64,000 bases of DNA from CAXXHQ01 sp963665265. GTDB lineage: Bacteria > Planctomycetota > Planctomycetia > Pirellulales > Thermoguttaceae. Shown in pieces: positions 8,838 through 17,276 of this stretch. Positions within the stretch are counted from its first letter, which is position 1; every line of letters begins with the position of its first letter. Below the pieces are notes generated by a model. That model was not told the DNA's origin. It saw only the letters and a list, made by a program, of their open reading frames with translations, and did not search any database. The stretch lies in assembly GCA_963665265.2 (NCBI GenBank), contig OY762224.2:806001-870000 (forward strand), given 5' to 3'. The position numbers and the translations under genes are program-made.

Positions 8838-9251
8838 CTACAGCAAGATGTTTCGAACCGCCTGAAAAACAACGTCAAATCCGAACATCAAACCGGCAAA
8901 CGCGAACAAAAACAGTATCACGACAATCGAAGCCCGAAACAACTCCGACCAACTCGGCCACGAAACCTTGATCATTTCCGTTTCAACCGAAATCAGAAAG
9001 TCGGCGAAAGCAGGAACATTCACAACTCGGTAACTAACCCACCAAAAGCCGAGAAGCAACGCGCCAGGAAGCCAGTAGGCGATACCGCCAACACCCGACA
9101 CCCCCCGCGAGGACAACAACACGGTATGCAGCGAATAACAGCCAGCCATAAAAATAACCGCAAGCGCGGCGGCGGTCACCTGACGCGACACTCTGCCTTG
9201 GCTGCGTTTATACAAACCGACTTTCGCTAGTTCGCGGAAAAACTCGCCCAC
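8838..9251 (-). CDS. secE: preprotein translocase subunit SecE
   Basis: SecE clamps SecY in the inner-membrane Sec channel; 137 residues. Two extra N-terminal membrane segments (about 26-46 and 58-76) precede the conserved amphipathic helix and third membrane segment. The family signature is ISVETEMIKVSWPSWSELFRA, matching the usual E-x-x-K-V-x-W-P-S pattern. The start is GTG at 9251 (MGEFFREL). Its length and three-helix layout are like those of E. coli SecE. It precedes nusG as in most bacteria and lies downstream of tRNA-Trp. Confidence 0.93.
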   Translation of the reverse strand: MGEFFRELAKVGLYKRSQGRVSRQVTAAALAVIFMAGCYSLHTVLLSSRGVSGVGGIAYWLPGALLLGFWWVSYRVVNVPAFADFLISVETEMIKVSWPSWSELFRASIVVILFLFAFAGLMFGFDVVFQAVRNILL

Positions 9252-9400
9252 GTGCGGCAGGCTCCTGTTTATTAAGTTAGCTCGGCTTCAATGCCGAAAT
9301 GCCGGCTGTCGCGAAATCGCCTCGCGTCGCTTTCGCTTACAAGGGTCCCGAACGATCGATGCCGGAAAATTCACGCCGCATCCTCGCGGCGAAACGGATC

Positions 9401-9439
9401 GTTTGGCGGCCGCGCACGCTGAGCGAGCAGCCGCCAAAC
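9401..9439. repeat. strong hairpin in the tRNA-Trp to secE spacer
   Basis: GTTTGGCGGC (9401-9410) and GCCGCCAAAC (9430-9439) form a perfect 10-bp stem. A second stem, CGCCGC/GCGGCG, lies at about 9374-9392. Neither is followed by a T-run on the minus strand, so they are more likely RNA processing or stabilising structures. In many bacteria rpmG lies between tuf and secE; no L33 frame is seen in this 262-bp spacer. Confidence 0.5.
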
Positions 9440-9513
9440 AACTCAGTCTAAACCTTTATCACTCGGACGCCTAGGCGCCCAAGCCCGTATTCGTGCGTTT
9501 TTGAAAAAATAAA

Positions 9514-9589
9514 TGGCAGGGGCGGGGGGGCTCGAACTCCCAACCGCTGGTTTTGGAGACCAGTGCTCTGCCAATTGAGCTACACCCCT
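9514..9589 (-). tRNA. tRNA-Trp (anticodon CCA)
   Basis: Complete cloverleaf read on the minus strand: acceptor start AGGGGTG, D-arm TAGCTCAATTGGCAGAGC, anticodon stem CTGGT/ACCAG with loop containing CCA, T-arm with GTTCGAG. The 3' CCA is encoded. Its place between tuf and secE is common in bacteria. Confidence 0.96.
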
Positions 9590-9628
9590 GCATCTAATTT
9601 TTCTTACGCAGGGTCGAACCGGCTCGTC

Positions 9629-10828
9629 TTACTTGATGATCTTCGTAACGACGCCGGAGCCGACCGTACGACCGCCTTCGCGGATAGCGAAGCGGGCGTT
9701 CTCGCTCATAGCGATCGGGGAGATCAACTCAATCTTGACTTTGACGTTGTCGCCGGGCATGCACATCTCGGCGCCGCCGAGCAACGTGGCCGAACCGGTG
9801 ACGTCCGTCGTGCGGAAGTAGAACTGCGGACGATAGCCGCTGAAGAACGGCGTGTGACGGCCGCCTTCGTCCTTCGAAAGGACGTACACTTCGCCTTCGA
9901 ATTCCGTGTGCGGAGTGATCGAGCCGGGCTTCGCCAAAACTTGGCCGCGCTCGATATCCTCGCGCTTGATGCCGCGGAGTAAGCAGCCGACGTTGTCGCC
10001 GGCTTCGCCTTGATCCATCGTCTTATTGAACATTTCGACGCCGGTGCAAACCGTCTTGCGCGACTCAGGGGTGAAGCCGACGACTTCGACTTCTTCACCG
10101 ACCTTGATCATGCCGCGCTCGATACGACCGGTGGCGACCGTTCCGCGACCTTCGATCGAGAACACGTCTTCGACGGCCATCAAGAAGGGCTTGTCGCGTT
10201 CGCGAACCGGCTCAGGAATGTTCGCGTCGATCGCTTCCATCAACTTTGTAATGCACTCGCTGGCCTTCGGGTCAGCCGGAGCGTTGTACGCCGGCAAAGC
10301 CGAACCGCGAATAATCGGAATCTCGTCGCCCGGGAAACCGTGGTGCGAAAGCAACTCGCGGATTTCTAACTCGACCAAGTCGAGCAATTCGGGGTCGTCG
10401 ACCAAGTCACACTTGTTCAAGAATACGACCAACGCCGGCACGTTCACTTGGCGAGCCAAGAGGACGTGTTCGCGGGTCTGGGGCATCGGACCGTCGGCAG
10501 CCGACACGACCAAGATGGCGCCGTCCATCTGAGCGGCGCCAGTGATCATGTTCTTAATGAAGTCGGCGTGCCCAGGGCAGTCGATGTGAGCGTAGTGACG
10601 CTTTTCGCTCTCGTATTCGACGTGCGCCACGGCGATCGTAACCGTCTTCGTGGCGTCGCGCACCGTACCGCCCTTAGCGATTTCGGAGTACGCCTTGTTC
10701 TTAGCCAAACCCTTCGCGGCTTGAACCGCGAGGATGGCGCCGGTCAACGTCGTCTTGCCATGGTCAATGTGGCCAATCGTTCCCACGTTCACGTGGGGTT
10801 TTGAGCGAGTAAAAGTTTCCTTAGCCAT
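9629..10828 (-). CDS. tuf: translation elongation factor Tu
   Basis: EF-Tu delivers aminoacyl-tRNA to the ribosome; 399 residues. The G1 motif is GHIDHGKTT, G3 is DCPGHADF, G4 is NKCD and G5 is SAL, followed by beta-barrel domains 2 and 3 ending RTVGSGVVTKIIK. The switch I region is unusual: after EIAKGG it reads TVRDATKTVTIAVAHVEY, so the near-universal RGITI is replaced by KTVTI and the segment is about two residues longer than in E. coli. The Thr that contacts Mg is kept, so the protein should be active. It lies in the tRNA(Thr)-tuf-tRNA(Trp) arrangement. Confidence 0.98.
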   Translation of the reverse strand: MAKETFTRSKPHVNVGTIGHIDHGKTTLTGAILAVQAAKGLAKNKAYSEIAKGGTVRDATKTVTIAVAHVEYESEKRHYAHIDCPGHADFIKNMITGAAQMDGAILVVSAADGPMPQTREHVLLARQVNVPALVVFLNKCDLVDDPELLDLVELEIRELLSHHGFPGDEIPIIRGSALPAYNAPADPKASECITKLMEAIDANIPEPVRERDKPFLMAVEDVFSIEGRGTVATGRIERGMIKVGEEVEVVGFTPESRKTVCTGVEMFNKTMDQGEAGDNVGCLLRGIKREDIERGQVLAKPGSITPHTEFEGEVYVLSKDEGGRHTPFFSGYRPQFYFRTTDVTGSATLLGGAEMCMPGDNVKVKIELISPIAMSENARFAIREGGRTVGSGVVTKIIK

Positions 10829-10936
10829 TCTCTTTCTTTCTCCCTGCGTGATTTCAAGCGGGTAGTTGATTGAATGAACGTTAAATACGGACAGTCATTA
10901 AAAAACAGCGGGCGAATTCACGACCGGCCGACAAAA

Positions 10937-11009
<73 letters not shown>

Positions 11010-11127
11010 GCGACTCGCGGTCCGCGTTTAATTTCGCCGCAAGCCCCTGATTCTCTCGAATCTCGGACGTTTCGGCAATAGGCGCGCACGCGCGGCGACA
11101 TCGACTTGATCGTCTCTCGCTCGCTAG

Positions 11128-11198
11128 AGCGGGTGAAGGGAATCGAACCCTCGTAAGTAGCTTGGAAGGCTACCGCTCTACCATTGAGCTACACCCGC
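11128..11198 (-). tRNA. tRNA-Gly (anticodon TCC)
   Basis: Acceptor arms GCGGGTG/CACCCGC, D-arm TAGCTCAATGGTAGAGC, anticodon stem GTAGC/GCTAC with loop CTTCCAA, T-arm with GGTTCGATTCC. CCA is not encoded. Confidence 0.96.
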
Positions 11199-11327
11199 GC
11201 TACAGTATCATTACTCTCTTTACTTCGCCCGTCATTCCAGCGGCAACGCCGGCGAAAACTAGCGCTTTCTCCGGTTTTCTCGCTATCGCAAGCTCTTAAA
11301 ATCGAATCAGGACGGCAAAAATATGAA

Positions 11328-11409
<82 letters not shown>

Positions 11410-11545
11410 TCGGTCTTGGCGTTAGACGGAATCGTCGTCGCCGAGGTTATTCGTATTTTGCTGTGTTTTGCTTTCGCCGTCTTTTCGCTCCCGACTTTCG
11501 TCGGGAGTTCCATTTTCAAGAGAATCGGGGAGGTTTTCCTGCACG

Positions 11546-11618
11546 AGCTAGCGATGGGACTCGAACCCGCAACCTGCTGATTACAAATCAGCTGCTCTGC
11601 CAATTGAGCTACGCTAGC
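11546..11618 (-). tRNA. tRNA-Thr (anticodon TGT)
   Basis: Acceptor arms GCTAGCG/CGCTAGC, D-arm TAGCTCAATTGGCAGAGC, anticodon stem GCTGA/TCAGC with loop TTTGTAA, T-arm with GGTTCGAGTCC. CCA is not encoded. It is the first gene of the Thr-Tyr-Gly-Thr-tuf series, the same order as the E. coli thrU-tyrU-glyT-thrT-tufB operon. Confidence 0.96.
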
Positions 11619-11645
11619 CAATTGAGCCAGTTACGCGAACCTCTT

Positions 11646-11673
11646 AATATAACTAGCCCGCTATTCTACGCAA
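11646..11673 (-). promoter_or_regulatory. candidate promoter of the tRNA-tuf operon
   Basis: On the minus strand, TTGCGT (11668-11673) and TATATT (11646-11651) are 16 bp apart, about 28 bp before the mature 5' end of tRNA-Thr(TGT). The position fits a promoter for the tRNA-tuf-secE-nusG cluster. Confidence 0.45.
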
Positions 11674-12095
11674 GCCGATTCGGCCGCAAAAAGTCTCTTC
11701 GCTTTCCCGCAATCGGGCTTTTTTATTTTTTTTTCCGAAAAACGACCTCGCTCATCCCTAAGTTTGCGGGCTTGCAGACTTGAGGCTCTCCGCCGAACCA
11801 CCCTAAAGTATTATCTATTCTAAAATGCCTCGTATCCTTATCGGCGCCCAACCGCCACTGACAATAGGATGCGAAAAATGTCGAATTGAACTACCTATTC
11901 TGCTTTTCTTTTGCAAAGCGAGTGTCTTTCCTAATACCTAGCGTCATCCCGCATCAGGTTTTCTAATTGAAAACCACGTCCCCCTGTGTCATACTGAGTT
12001 GTTTGAGGCGGCTTCCCGGCTTTTATCGTCGGGTAAGGCCGACGCCTGCCGACGGCTTCGCCGGCGCGGGATTTCATTTTTTTGGGAGAAACGGC
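11674..12095. other. divergent intergenic region, tRNA operon / panD
   Basis: About 420 bp separate the tRNA promoter from panD. The stretch is richer in A+T than the surroundings (around 11700-11960) and has T-runs at 11711-11735. No conserved small gene, hairpin or repeat was seen. It presumably carries the panD promoter, but no clear -35/-10 pair stands out. Confidence 0.4.
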
Positions 12096-12446
12096 GTGCA
12101 ACGGTTCATGCTCAGGTCGAAAATCCATCGGGCGACTCTAACCGGCACCGATTTGGACTACGAAGGCAGCATCGCCATCGACCGGGACTTGATCGAGGCT
12201 GCGGGATTTCTGCCCGGCGAACAGGTCCACGTTCTCAACTTATATAACGGTGAACGCCTTATCACCTACGTGATAGAAGCGCCCGCCGGAACGGGGACGA
12301 TGCTGCTGAACGGTCCTGCCGCTCGACTCGGCGCCCCCGGCGACATCGTTGTGATACTCTCCTACGGAGTCTATCCCGACGAAGAAGCCAAAACCCTCAA
12401 GCCGATCGTCGTTAAAGTGGACGCGAAAAACCGCATCCTAAAATAA
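12096..12446 (+). CDS. panD: aspartate 1-decarboxylase proenzyme
   Basis: PanD makes beta-alanine from aspartate for pantothenate and CoA. The 116-residue product is of usual length. The N-terminus (VQRFMLRSKIHRATLTG) and the self-cleavage site (DYEGSIAID, cut between Gly and Ser to give the pyruvoyl group) are clear. So are the catalytic-region segments LNLYNGERLITYVI and NGPAARLGAPGD. The start chosen is GTG at 12096 with GGGAG upstream; ATG at 12108 is possible. The frame stays open upstream to 11967, but that part does not look like PanD. Confidence 0.95.
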   Translation: MQRFMLRSKIHRATLTGTDLDYEGSIAIDRDLIEAAGFLPGEQVHVLNLYNGERLITYVIEAPAGTGTMLLNGPAARLGAPGDIVVILSYGVYPDEEAKTLKPIVVKVDAKNRILK

Positions 12447-12520
12447 CGCTGCCTGGAAGTTCGAGCGGGAGGTCACGAAGCGACGCATTCCATCCATCAA
12501 CTTCTTCCGCTCTTCTTTTC

Positions 12521-14593
12521 ATGTCCGCACGCAAAAACAAGTCCGCACAAACCGTCGCCTCAACGACGTCCCCCGGAGGTTTGCTCTCGTCGTCGAAGTT
12601 TCGCCTGGGGCTCGGCGCCGCATTGATCGTCTGTCTCGCGTTCTTCGCTTACAAACCCTGTTTTCAAGGTCGCTTCATCCTCGACGACGATCTGCTGGTC
12701 ACCCAAAACCAACTCATTAAATCGCCGAGCGGTCTTTGGGATTTTTGGTTCACAACGAAGGCGATCGACTACTGGCCGACGTCAAACTCGACCCTTTGGC
12801 TCGAGTGGCGCATTTGGGGCGACAATCCCGTCGGCTACCGCGTCACGAACGTTCTTCTGCACGCCGTCGAATGCTTGCTCATTTGGCTTATCCTGCGAAG
12901 ACTCTCGATTCCCGGGGCCTATTTCGCCGCCGTCCTCTTCGCGATCCATCCGGTTAACGTCGATTCGGTGGCCTGGGTAGCGTCACGAAAGAATCTCGTC
13001 GCGTTGTTTTTTTCTCTCCTCTCGGTTCTTTGTTATTTGAATCTGGAGATTCCCTCGGCCGAAGGCGAGCGATCGTTCGGTAAAAAGGCGCTTTGGTACG
13101 GGTTGAGCTTCGTCTGCTTCATCTTGGCCGTCCTCGGCAAAGGCTCGGTCGTTATTCTACCGGCCCTTTTGCTGCTGATTCTTCTTTGGCGCCGCCGCTT
13201 GGTCATCGGAGACTTTTTGCGAACGGCCCCTTTTTTCGTCGCCGCGGCCGGACTCGGTTGGGTTAACGTCTGGTTTCAAACCCACGGCGTTCATGACGTC
13301 GGGCGGCATGCGAATTTCGTGGAGCGACTTTTGACCGCCGCCGGCGCCGTATGGTTCTACCTCTATAAAGCGCTTCTTCCGATTAACTTGTGCTTCGTTT
13401 ATCCGATGTGGACCGACGCCGAGAGACAGGGCCGGTTTTGGCTCGCCCTGGTCGCGGCGATGGCCGTCACCGCAGCGCTTTTGTTTAATCGCAACTCGAA
13501 AGTCGGCCGCCCGCTCCTCTTCGCTTGGTTTTTTTTCATTATCGCGCTCTTTCCGGCGTTGGGATTCGCCGACATCGGATTCATGGATTATTCGCTCGTG
13601 GCCGACCGCTATCTGCACATCGCCTTGATCGGATTGGTTGCGCTGGTCGGCGCCGCTTGGGCGTGGTGGTTTCGCTCGTCGCCCGGCGTGCAACCGTTCG
13701 CCTTGATTTCGGCCGTCGTCGTCGCGGCATGCTTCTTTGGATTGACCTTCGAGCATGCGGGGCTTTACTGCGAGCCGAATCGTCTTTACGAAACGACGTT
13801 GGCTCGAAATCCCGGCGCGTGGATGATTCGCAATAACTACGGTCTGAGCTTCCAACAAAAAAACGATTGGGCGGGCGCGGTTCGCCAGTATGAGCAAGTC
13901 ATCAAGGAGAAGCCCGACTACGGCCCGGCCTATACGAACATTGGAAACGCACTGGCGCAACTGGGACGCCTGCCTGAAGCGATCGAGATGCTGGAAAAGT
14001 CGATCAAGATCGATCCGAAGGCGTCGGAGGCGGTCTGCAACTTGGGCAACGCGTACATATTGTCCGGCCGGCTGGAAGACGGCATTGCGGAGTATAAAAA
14101 AGCTTTGGCGATCCAGCCCGATTACGTCGAAGCGATGGGAAATCTCACCGTCACCCTGATTCGCGCCAAGCGATACTCCGAGGCGGTCGAGTACGGACTT
14201 CAAGCCGTGAAGACCAAGCCGGATTTTCCCGAGTATCGCAGTCAATTGGCGGTCGCGGCGCTCGGCGTGAAAAACTATTCCCTCGCCGCCGAGCAATATG
14301 AAATTCTTTTGCGCGCCGATCCGAACTCCGTCAGTCATCTCAACAATTACGGAATCGCTTTGGAAGGACTGAACCAAATTCCCGAAGCGATTCGGAAGTA
14401 TCAGCTTGCGGTCAAAATCAATCCGAACTTCGTGCAAACGTATCTGAATTTATGCACGGCGTTCGACAAATTGGGAATGGCGGAACCGGCGGAGGACGCC
14501 GCGAAGGCCGCCTTGAAACTCGCGCAATCTCAAGGTGACGCGGATCGGGTTAAGCGAATCCAAGACTGGCTCGCCAAACGGCCGTCGAAATAG
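12521..14593 (+). CDS. TMTC-like membrane glycosyltransferase with TPR tail
   Basis: A 690-residue protein with about 10-11 membrane segments in residues 30-415 and some seven tetratricopeptide repeats from about 425 to 680. The first periplasmic loop has an acidic triplet (ILDDDLLV, residues 54-60), followed by NSTLWLEWRIWG, HAVECLLIWLI and FAIHPVNVDSVAWVASRKN. This is the pattern of TMTC/PMT-type GT-C enzymes that use lipid-linked mannose. By analogy it may O-glycosylate exported proteins, with the TPRs binding substrate. Donor and acceptor cannot be read from sequence. No good ribosome-binding site precedes ATG 12521. Confidence 0.75.
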   Translation: MSARKNKSAQTVASTTSPGGLLSSSKFRLGLGAALIVCLAFFAYKPCFQGRFILDDDLLVTQNQLIKSPSGLWDFWFTTKAIDYWPTSNSTLWLEWRIWGDNPVGYRVTNVLLHAVECLLIWLILRRLSIPGAYFAAVLFAIHPVNVDSVAWVASRKNLVALFFSLLSVLCYLNLEIPSAEGERSFGKKALWYGLSFVCFILAVLGKGSVVILPALLLLILLWRRRLVIGDFLRTAPFFVAAAGLGWVNVWFQTHGVHDVGRHANFVERLLTAAGAVWFYLYKALLPINLCFVYPMWTDAERQGRFWLALVAAMAVTAALLFNRNSKVGRPLLFAWFFFIIALFPALGFADIGFMDYSLVADRYLHIALIGLVALVGAAWAWWFRSSPGVQPFALISAVVVAACFFGLTFEHAGLYCEPNRLYETTLARNPGAWMIRNNYGLSFQQKNDWAGAVRQYEQVIKEKPDYGPAYTNIGNALAQLGRLPEAIEMLEKSIKIDPKASEAVCNLGNAYILSGRLEDGIAEYKKALAIQPDYVEAMGNLTVTLIRAKRYSEAVEYGLQAVKTKPDFPEYRSQLAVAALGVKNYSLAAEQYEILLRADPNSVSHLNNYGIALEGLNQIPEAIRKYQLAVKINPNFVQTYLNLCTAFDKLGMAEPAEDAAKAALKLAQSQGDADRVKRIQDWLAKRPSK

Positions 14594-14717
14594 CCGAACC
14601 TCGGCGATTAGGGCGGCATTTTCCGCACAATCGGCTTTTCCGCGTGCTATATTTTCATACCCGGCGCTAAGCGCTTCGTTTCGCGCCGCTCGAAATTAGC
14701 CCGCCTGCGATACACTC

Positions 14718-15998
14718 ATGGAAAACGCCTTTCTTCAACTCGGCATCTCGCTCGCCCTCGGGCTCCTCGTCGGATTGCAACGCGAACATTCGGCCTCGGG
14801 CGTCGCCGGGCTGCGCACGTTTCCGTTGATCGCCGTTTTGGGAACCGTACTGGCCTTGATCGCGCGTTCGCTGTCCGACTCGGCGGTCTCGGCGTCGATC
14901 GTCGCCGCCGGTTTAATCGGCGTGTCGGTCGTCGTCGTTCTCGCGCATTTTTCGATGCTGCGTCGTTCGCGTCGTCGCCCCGGCTCGACGACCGACATGG
15001 CCATGCTACTGATGTACGCCGTCGGGGCTTATTTGGTATACGCTCCGTCTCCGCTCGTTCCCGTAGCCGTCGGCGGAGGCGTCGCGGTCCTACTGCAATT
15101 CAAGCCAGAGTTGCACAAACTGGCGAAGACGCTGGGGGACGACGATCTCCGCGCCATCATGCAGTTCGTCTTAATAAGCTGCATTATTCTCCCGGTGTTG
15201 CCGAATCGCAAATTCGGCTTACAGGGGATTTTTCCGCATTTTCCCGAGGCACTCAACGTCTTCAATCCGTTTGAAACCTGGCTGATGGTCGTGTTGATCG
15301 TCGGCATGAGTTTGACTGGATACATTCTCTATAAATTTTTCGGACGGGACGCGGGGCTCGTGCTCGGCGGCATGCTCGGCGGCATCATCTCGAGCACGGC
15401 CACGACCGTCAGTTACTCGCGGCAATGCAAAAGCGCCGCGTTGAACGCGAACTCGGCGGCGCTCGTCATCATGATCGCCTCGACGCTCTCCTGCGTCAGG
15501 GTGCTGCTTTCGATGGCGATTATTTCGCCGGAATTCATGGTTCAGTCGGCCGCGCCGGTCGGCGCGATGATCCTCCTTAGCGCGTTGCCCGCGTTCGGCG
15601 TGTGGCGAGCGAATCACCAGAGCCCGTATACGATGCCGGAGCAAAAAAACCCGACGCAGTTAGCGGCGGCCTTGGTCTTCGGCCTGACTTACGCGGCGGT
15701 ATTGTTCTTATTGGCGGCCGCGCATCGATTCGGCGAAGGTTCGCAATACTCGGTGGCGGCCATCTCCGGCTTGACCGAAATGGACGCCGTCACTCTCTCG
15801 ACCGCACGAATGGCACTCGGCGACTCCTCGATCATGGAAAACGGTTGGCGACTGATCATTTCGGCCATTTTAGCCAACATGTTTTCCAAGGCCGTCATCG
15901 CCCGCATTTTGGGCGGGCGCGAACTCTTCATGAAAGTGGCGCTCCTTTTCTCGATTCCGGCGCTTGGCGGCGCCGCTTGCTTGGCGTTCTTGCCGTAA
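14718..15998 (+). CDS. MgtC/SapB family membrane protein with DUF4010 domain
   Basis: A 426-residue integral membrane protein. Residues 1-140 match the MgtC/SapB pattern (LGISLALGLLVGLQREH, GLRTFPLIAVLG). The remainder is a DUF4010-type block of about eight further membrane segments (GLVLGGMLGGIISSTATTVS, TEMDAVTLSTARMA). Proteins of this two-part type are widespread in bacteria, and their substrate or role is not established. It stands alone between the TPR protein and a cluster of REP-like palindromes. Confidence 0.8.
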   Translation: MENAFLQLGISLALGLLVGLQREHSASGVAGLRTFPLIAVLGTVLALIARSLSDSAVSASIVAAGLIGVSVVVVLAHFSMLRRSRRRPGSTTDMAMLLMYAVGAYLVYAPSPLVPVAVGGGVAVLLQFKPELHKLAKTLGDDDLRAIMQFVLISCIILPVLPNRKFGLQGIFPHFPEALNVFNPFETWLMVVLIVGMSLTGYILYKFFGRDAGLVLGGMLGGIISSTATTVSYSRQCKSAALNANSAALVIMIASTLSCVRVLLSMAIISPEFMVQSAAPVGAMILLSALPAFGVWRANHQSPYTMPEQKNPTQLAAALVFGLTYAAVLFLLAAAHRFGEGSQYSVAAISGLTEMDAVTLSTARMALGDSSIMENGWRLIISAILANMFSKAVIARILGGRELFMKVALLFSIPALGGAACLAFLP

Positions 15999-16029
15999 CG
16001 AAGCATGTCGGCGCTCGCGAAACTGCGAC

Positions 16030-16127
16030 GGCACTCAGAGAGCGCCCTACGAATCGCCTCATGCCGCTGACGCGGCTCAGGTTCAAGAACCTGAGCTACC
16101 CATTAGTCGGCGCTCCAGAGCGTCCTA
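16030..16127 (+). repeat. three REP-like palindromes, same orientation
   Basis: Three stem-loops each end in CTAC on the plus strand (GTAG on the minus strand): 16030-16050 (GGCACTC/GAGCGCC), 16075-16099 (GCTCAGGTTC/GAACCTGAG), and 16109-16127 (GGCGCTC/GAGCGTC). They fill the space between the convergent MgtC-family gene and the ABC/GNAT gene. A tetranucleotide GTAG before a palindrome is the hallmark of REP elements mobilised by RAYT transposases. No such transposase is in the window. Confidence 0.7.
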
Positions 16128-16131
16128 CACA

Positions 16132-17235
16132 TTATCCGACGAACTCGAAGGAAACGGTCGCACGTCCCGCCGCGTTGCGATACCCTTGAAAGGCAGCGTG
16201 TTTGCGAGGCGCCTTTGCGCCGATTCTCGCTTGCACGGTTCGCCACTTAACGCTTCGCTTGCAATGGCCGATGGCGGCGGGATGCCCCGTCGTAATATTC
16301 AACCTTAATCCGCGTGCGTGCATGATCTCGCCCACCGTTTCGGCAAGCGCCATGCCGATTCCCAATCCTTGGAAGTCGGGGAGCGTGACCAATCGCGTAA
16401 TCCGTCGCCTTCCTTTCTGTCCGATTAACGGAAGGGTCGCACAAAACGCCGTCGGCTCTCCTTCCCAGGTCGCCAAATAGCATTCGGCCGGCGGCGCCAA
16501 CGAACCGCTCAAATAGTGATGGTGCGCAAACAGTTTCCACGCTTCACGCGTGCAACGAAACGTTTCGAGACGGACGTCGGGTCGCCGAAGACGCCTCCAT
16601 TGAAAAGTTTGCGTCGCCATGTCGATCGTCCAATCGGGCTCCAACCATGACTCGACGTCATAGTGACAGGTGACCGCCGCGAATCGACAAGGAATCTTTC
16701 GGGACTTGATTCCTTTGGCCAAGGCCGCCGACACGCTTCGCGCCACGGTCCGATCGACCACGCTGGTGAACTCGTCGAAGGCGACGATACGGTTCGACTC
16801 GGTTCCCTCTTTGATCGCTCGGGCCAAATCGCAACGAAACCGCTCGCCGTTGCTCAGCACGGAGTACGGTTTGGCCCACGACGGCGGCGAGGAAAACCCC
16901 ACGGCGGTAAACAGTCCTGTTAAGTCGCGGATCGAACCGTCGCCCAATCCGTCGATGACCGCCTTGTCGTCTGCCCAGAGGCGAGGGCGCACGAACGAAT
17001 CGCCGAACATCTTTCGGGCGAGCGTCGTCTTTCCGCTTCCCGACGGTCCGACGATCAAGCCGATCTTCCAGTCCGCGTCGGCGGGATTGGCGAGCGAAGC
17101 TGCGAAATTGTCGGGGACGTCGACGGAGAAGGTCCGCTCCAATTTTTCCCGTAGGGGAACGTCGAACATGCCCGCCGTCTGACGAACGCGAAACGAATCG
17201 TAGGCCGGGCATTGCACGTGAATTTCGATTTTCAT
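16132..17235 (-). CDS. ABC-type ATPase fused to a GNAT (Mom-like) domain
   Basis: A 367-residue soluble fusion. Residues 1-210 are an ABC-type ATPase: Walker A GPSGSGKTT (63-71), signature-like LSNGE (127-131), Walker B IVAFDE (150-155) and a His switch near VTCHYD (188-193). Residues 215-367 are a GNAT fold with the acetyl-CoA loop FQGLGIG (288-294), preceded by FAHHHYLSG, CYLATWEGEPTAFC and ITRLV. This resembles Mom-type DNA adenine-modifying acyltransferases, some of which are known to associate with ABC ATPases; the role in DNA modification is my inference. There is no transport partner. The start is ATG 17235, 41 bp after the small-terminase-like gene. Confidence 0.75.
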   Translation of the reverse strand: MKIEIHVQCPAYDSFRVRQTAGMFDVPLREKLERTFSVDVPDNFAASLANPADADWKIGLIVGPSGSGKTTLARKMFGDSFVRPRLWADDKAVIDGLGDGSIRDLTGLFTAVGFSSPPSWAKPYSVLSNGERFRCDLARAIKEGTESNRIVAFDEFTSVVDRTVARSVSAALAKGIKSRKIPCRFAAVTCHYDVESWLEPDWTIDMATQTFQWRRLRRPDVRLETFRCTREAWKLFAHHHYLSGSLAPPAECYLATWEGEPTAFCATLPLIGQKGRRRITRLVTLPDFQGLGIGMALAETVGEIMHARGLRLNITTGHPAAIGHCKRSVKWRTVQARIGAKAPRKHAAFQGYRNAAGRATVSFEFVG

Positions 17236-17276
17236 GGTTTCACTTCGTTGATATGGCGCTAGGGGCCAGGTTAAAT

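Noticed and set aside
9252..9513. rpmG (ribosomal protein L33) between tuf and secE
   Set aside because: This is the usual place in many bacteria, but no frame with L33 features is present; the spacer holds hairpins only.
13157..14437. 426-codon minus-strand frame opposite the TMTC-like gene
   Set aside because: Shadow frame; the plus strand encodes membrane segments and regular TPRs.
16132..17235. ATP-binding subunit of an ABC transporter
   Set aside because: No permease or binding-protein gene is adjacent, and the ATPase is fused to a GNAT domain within a terminase-like island.
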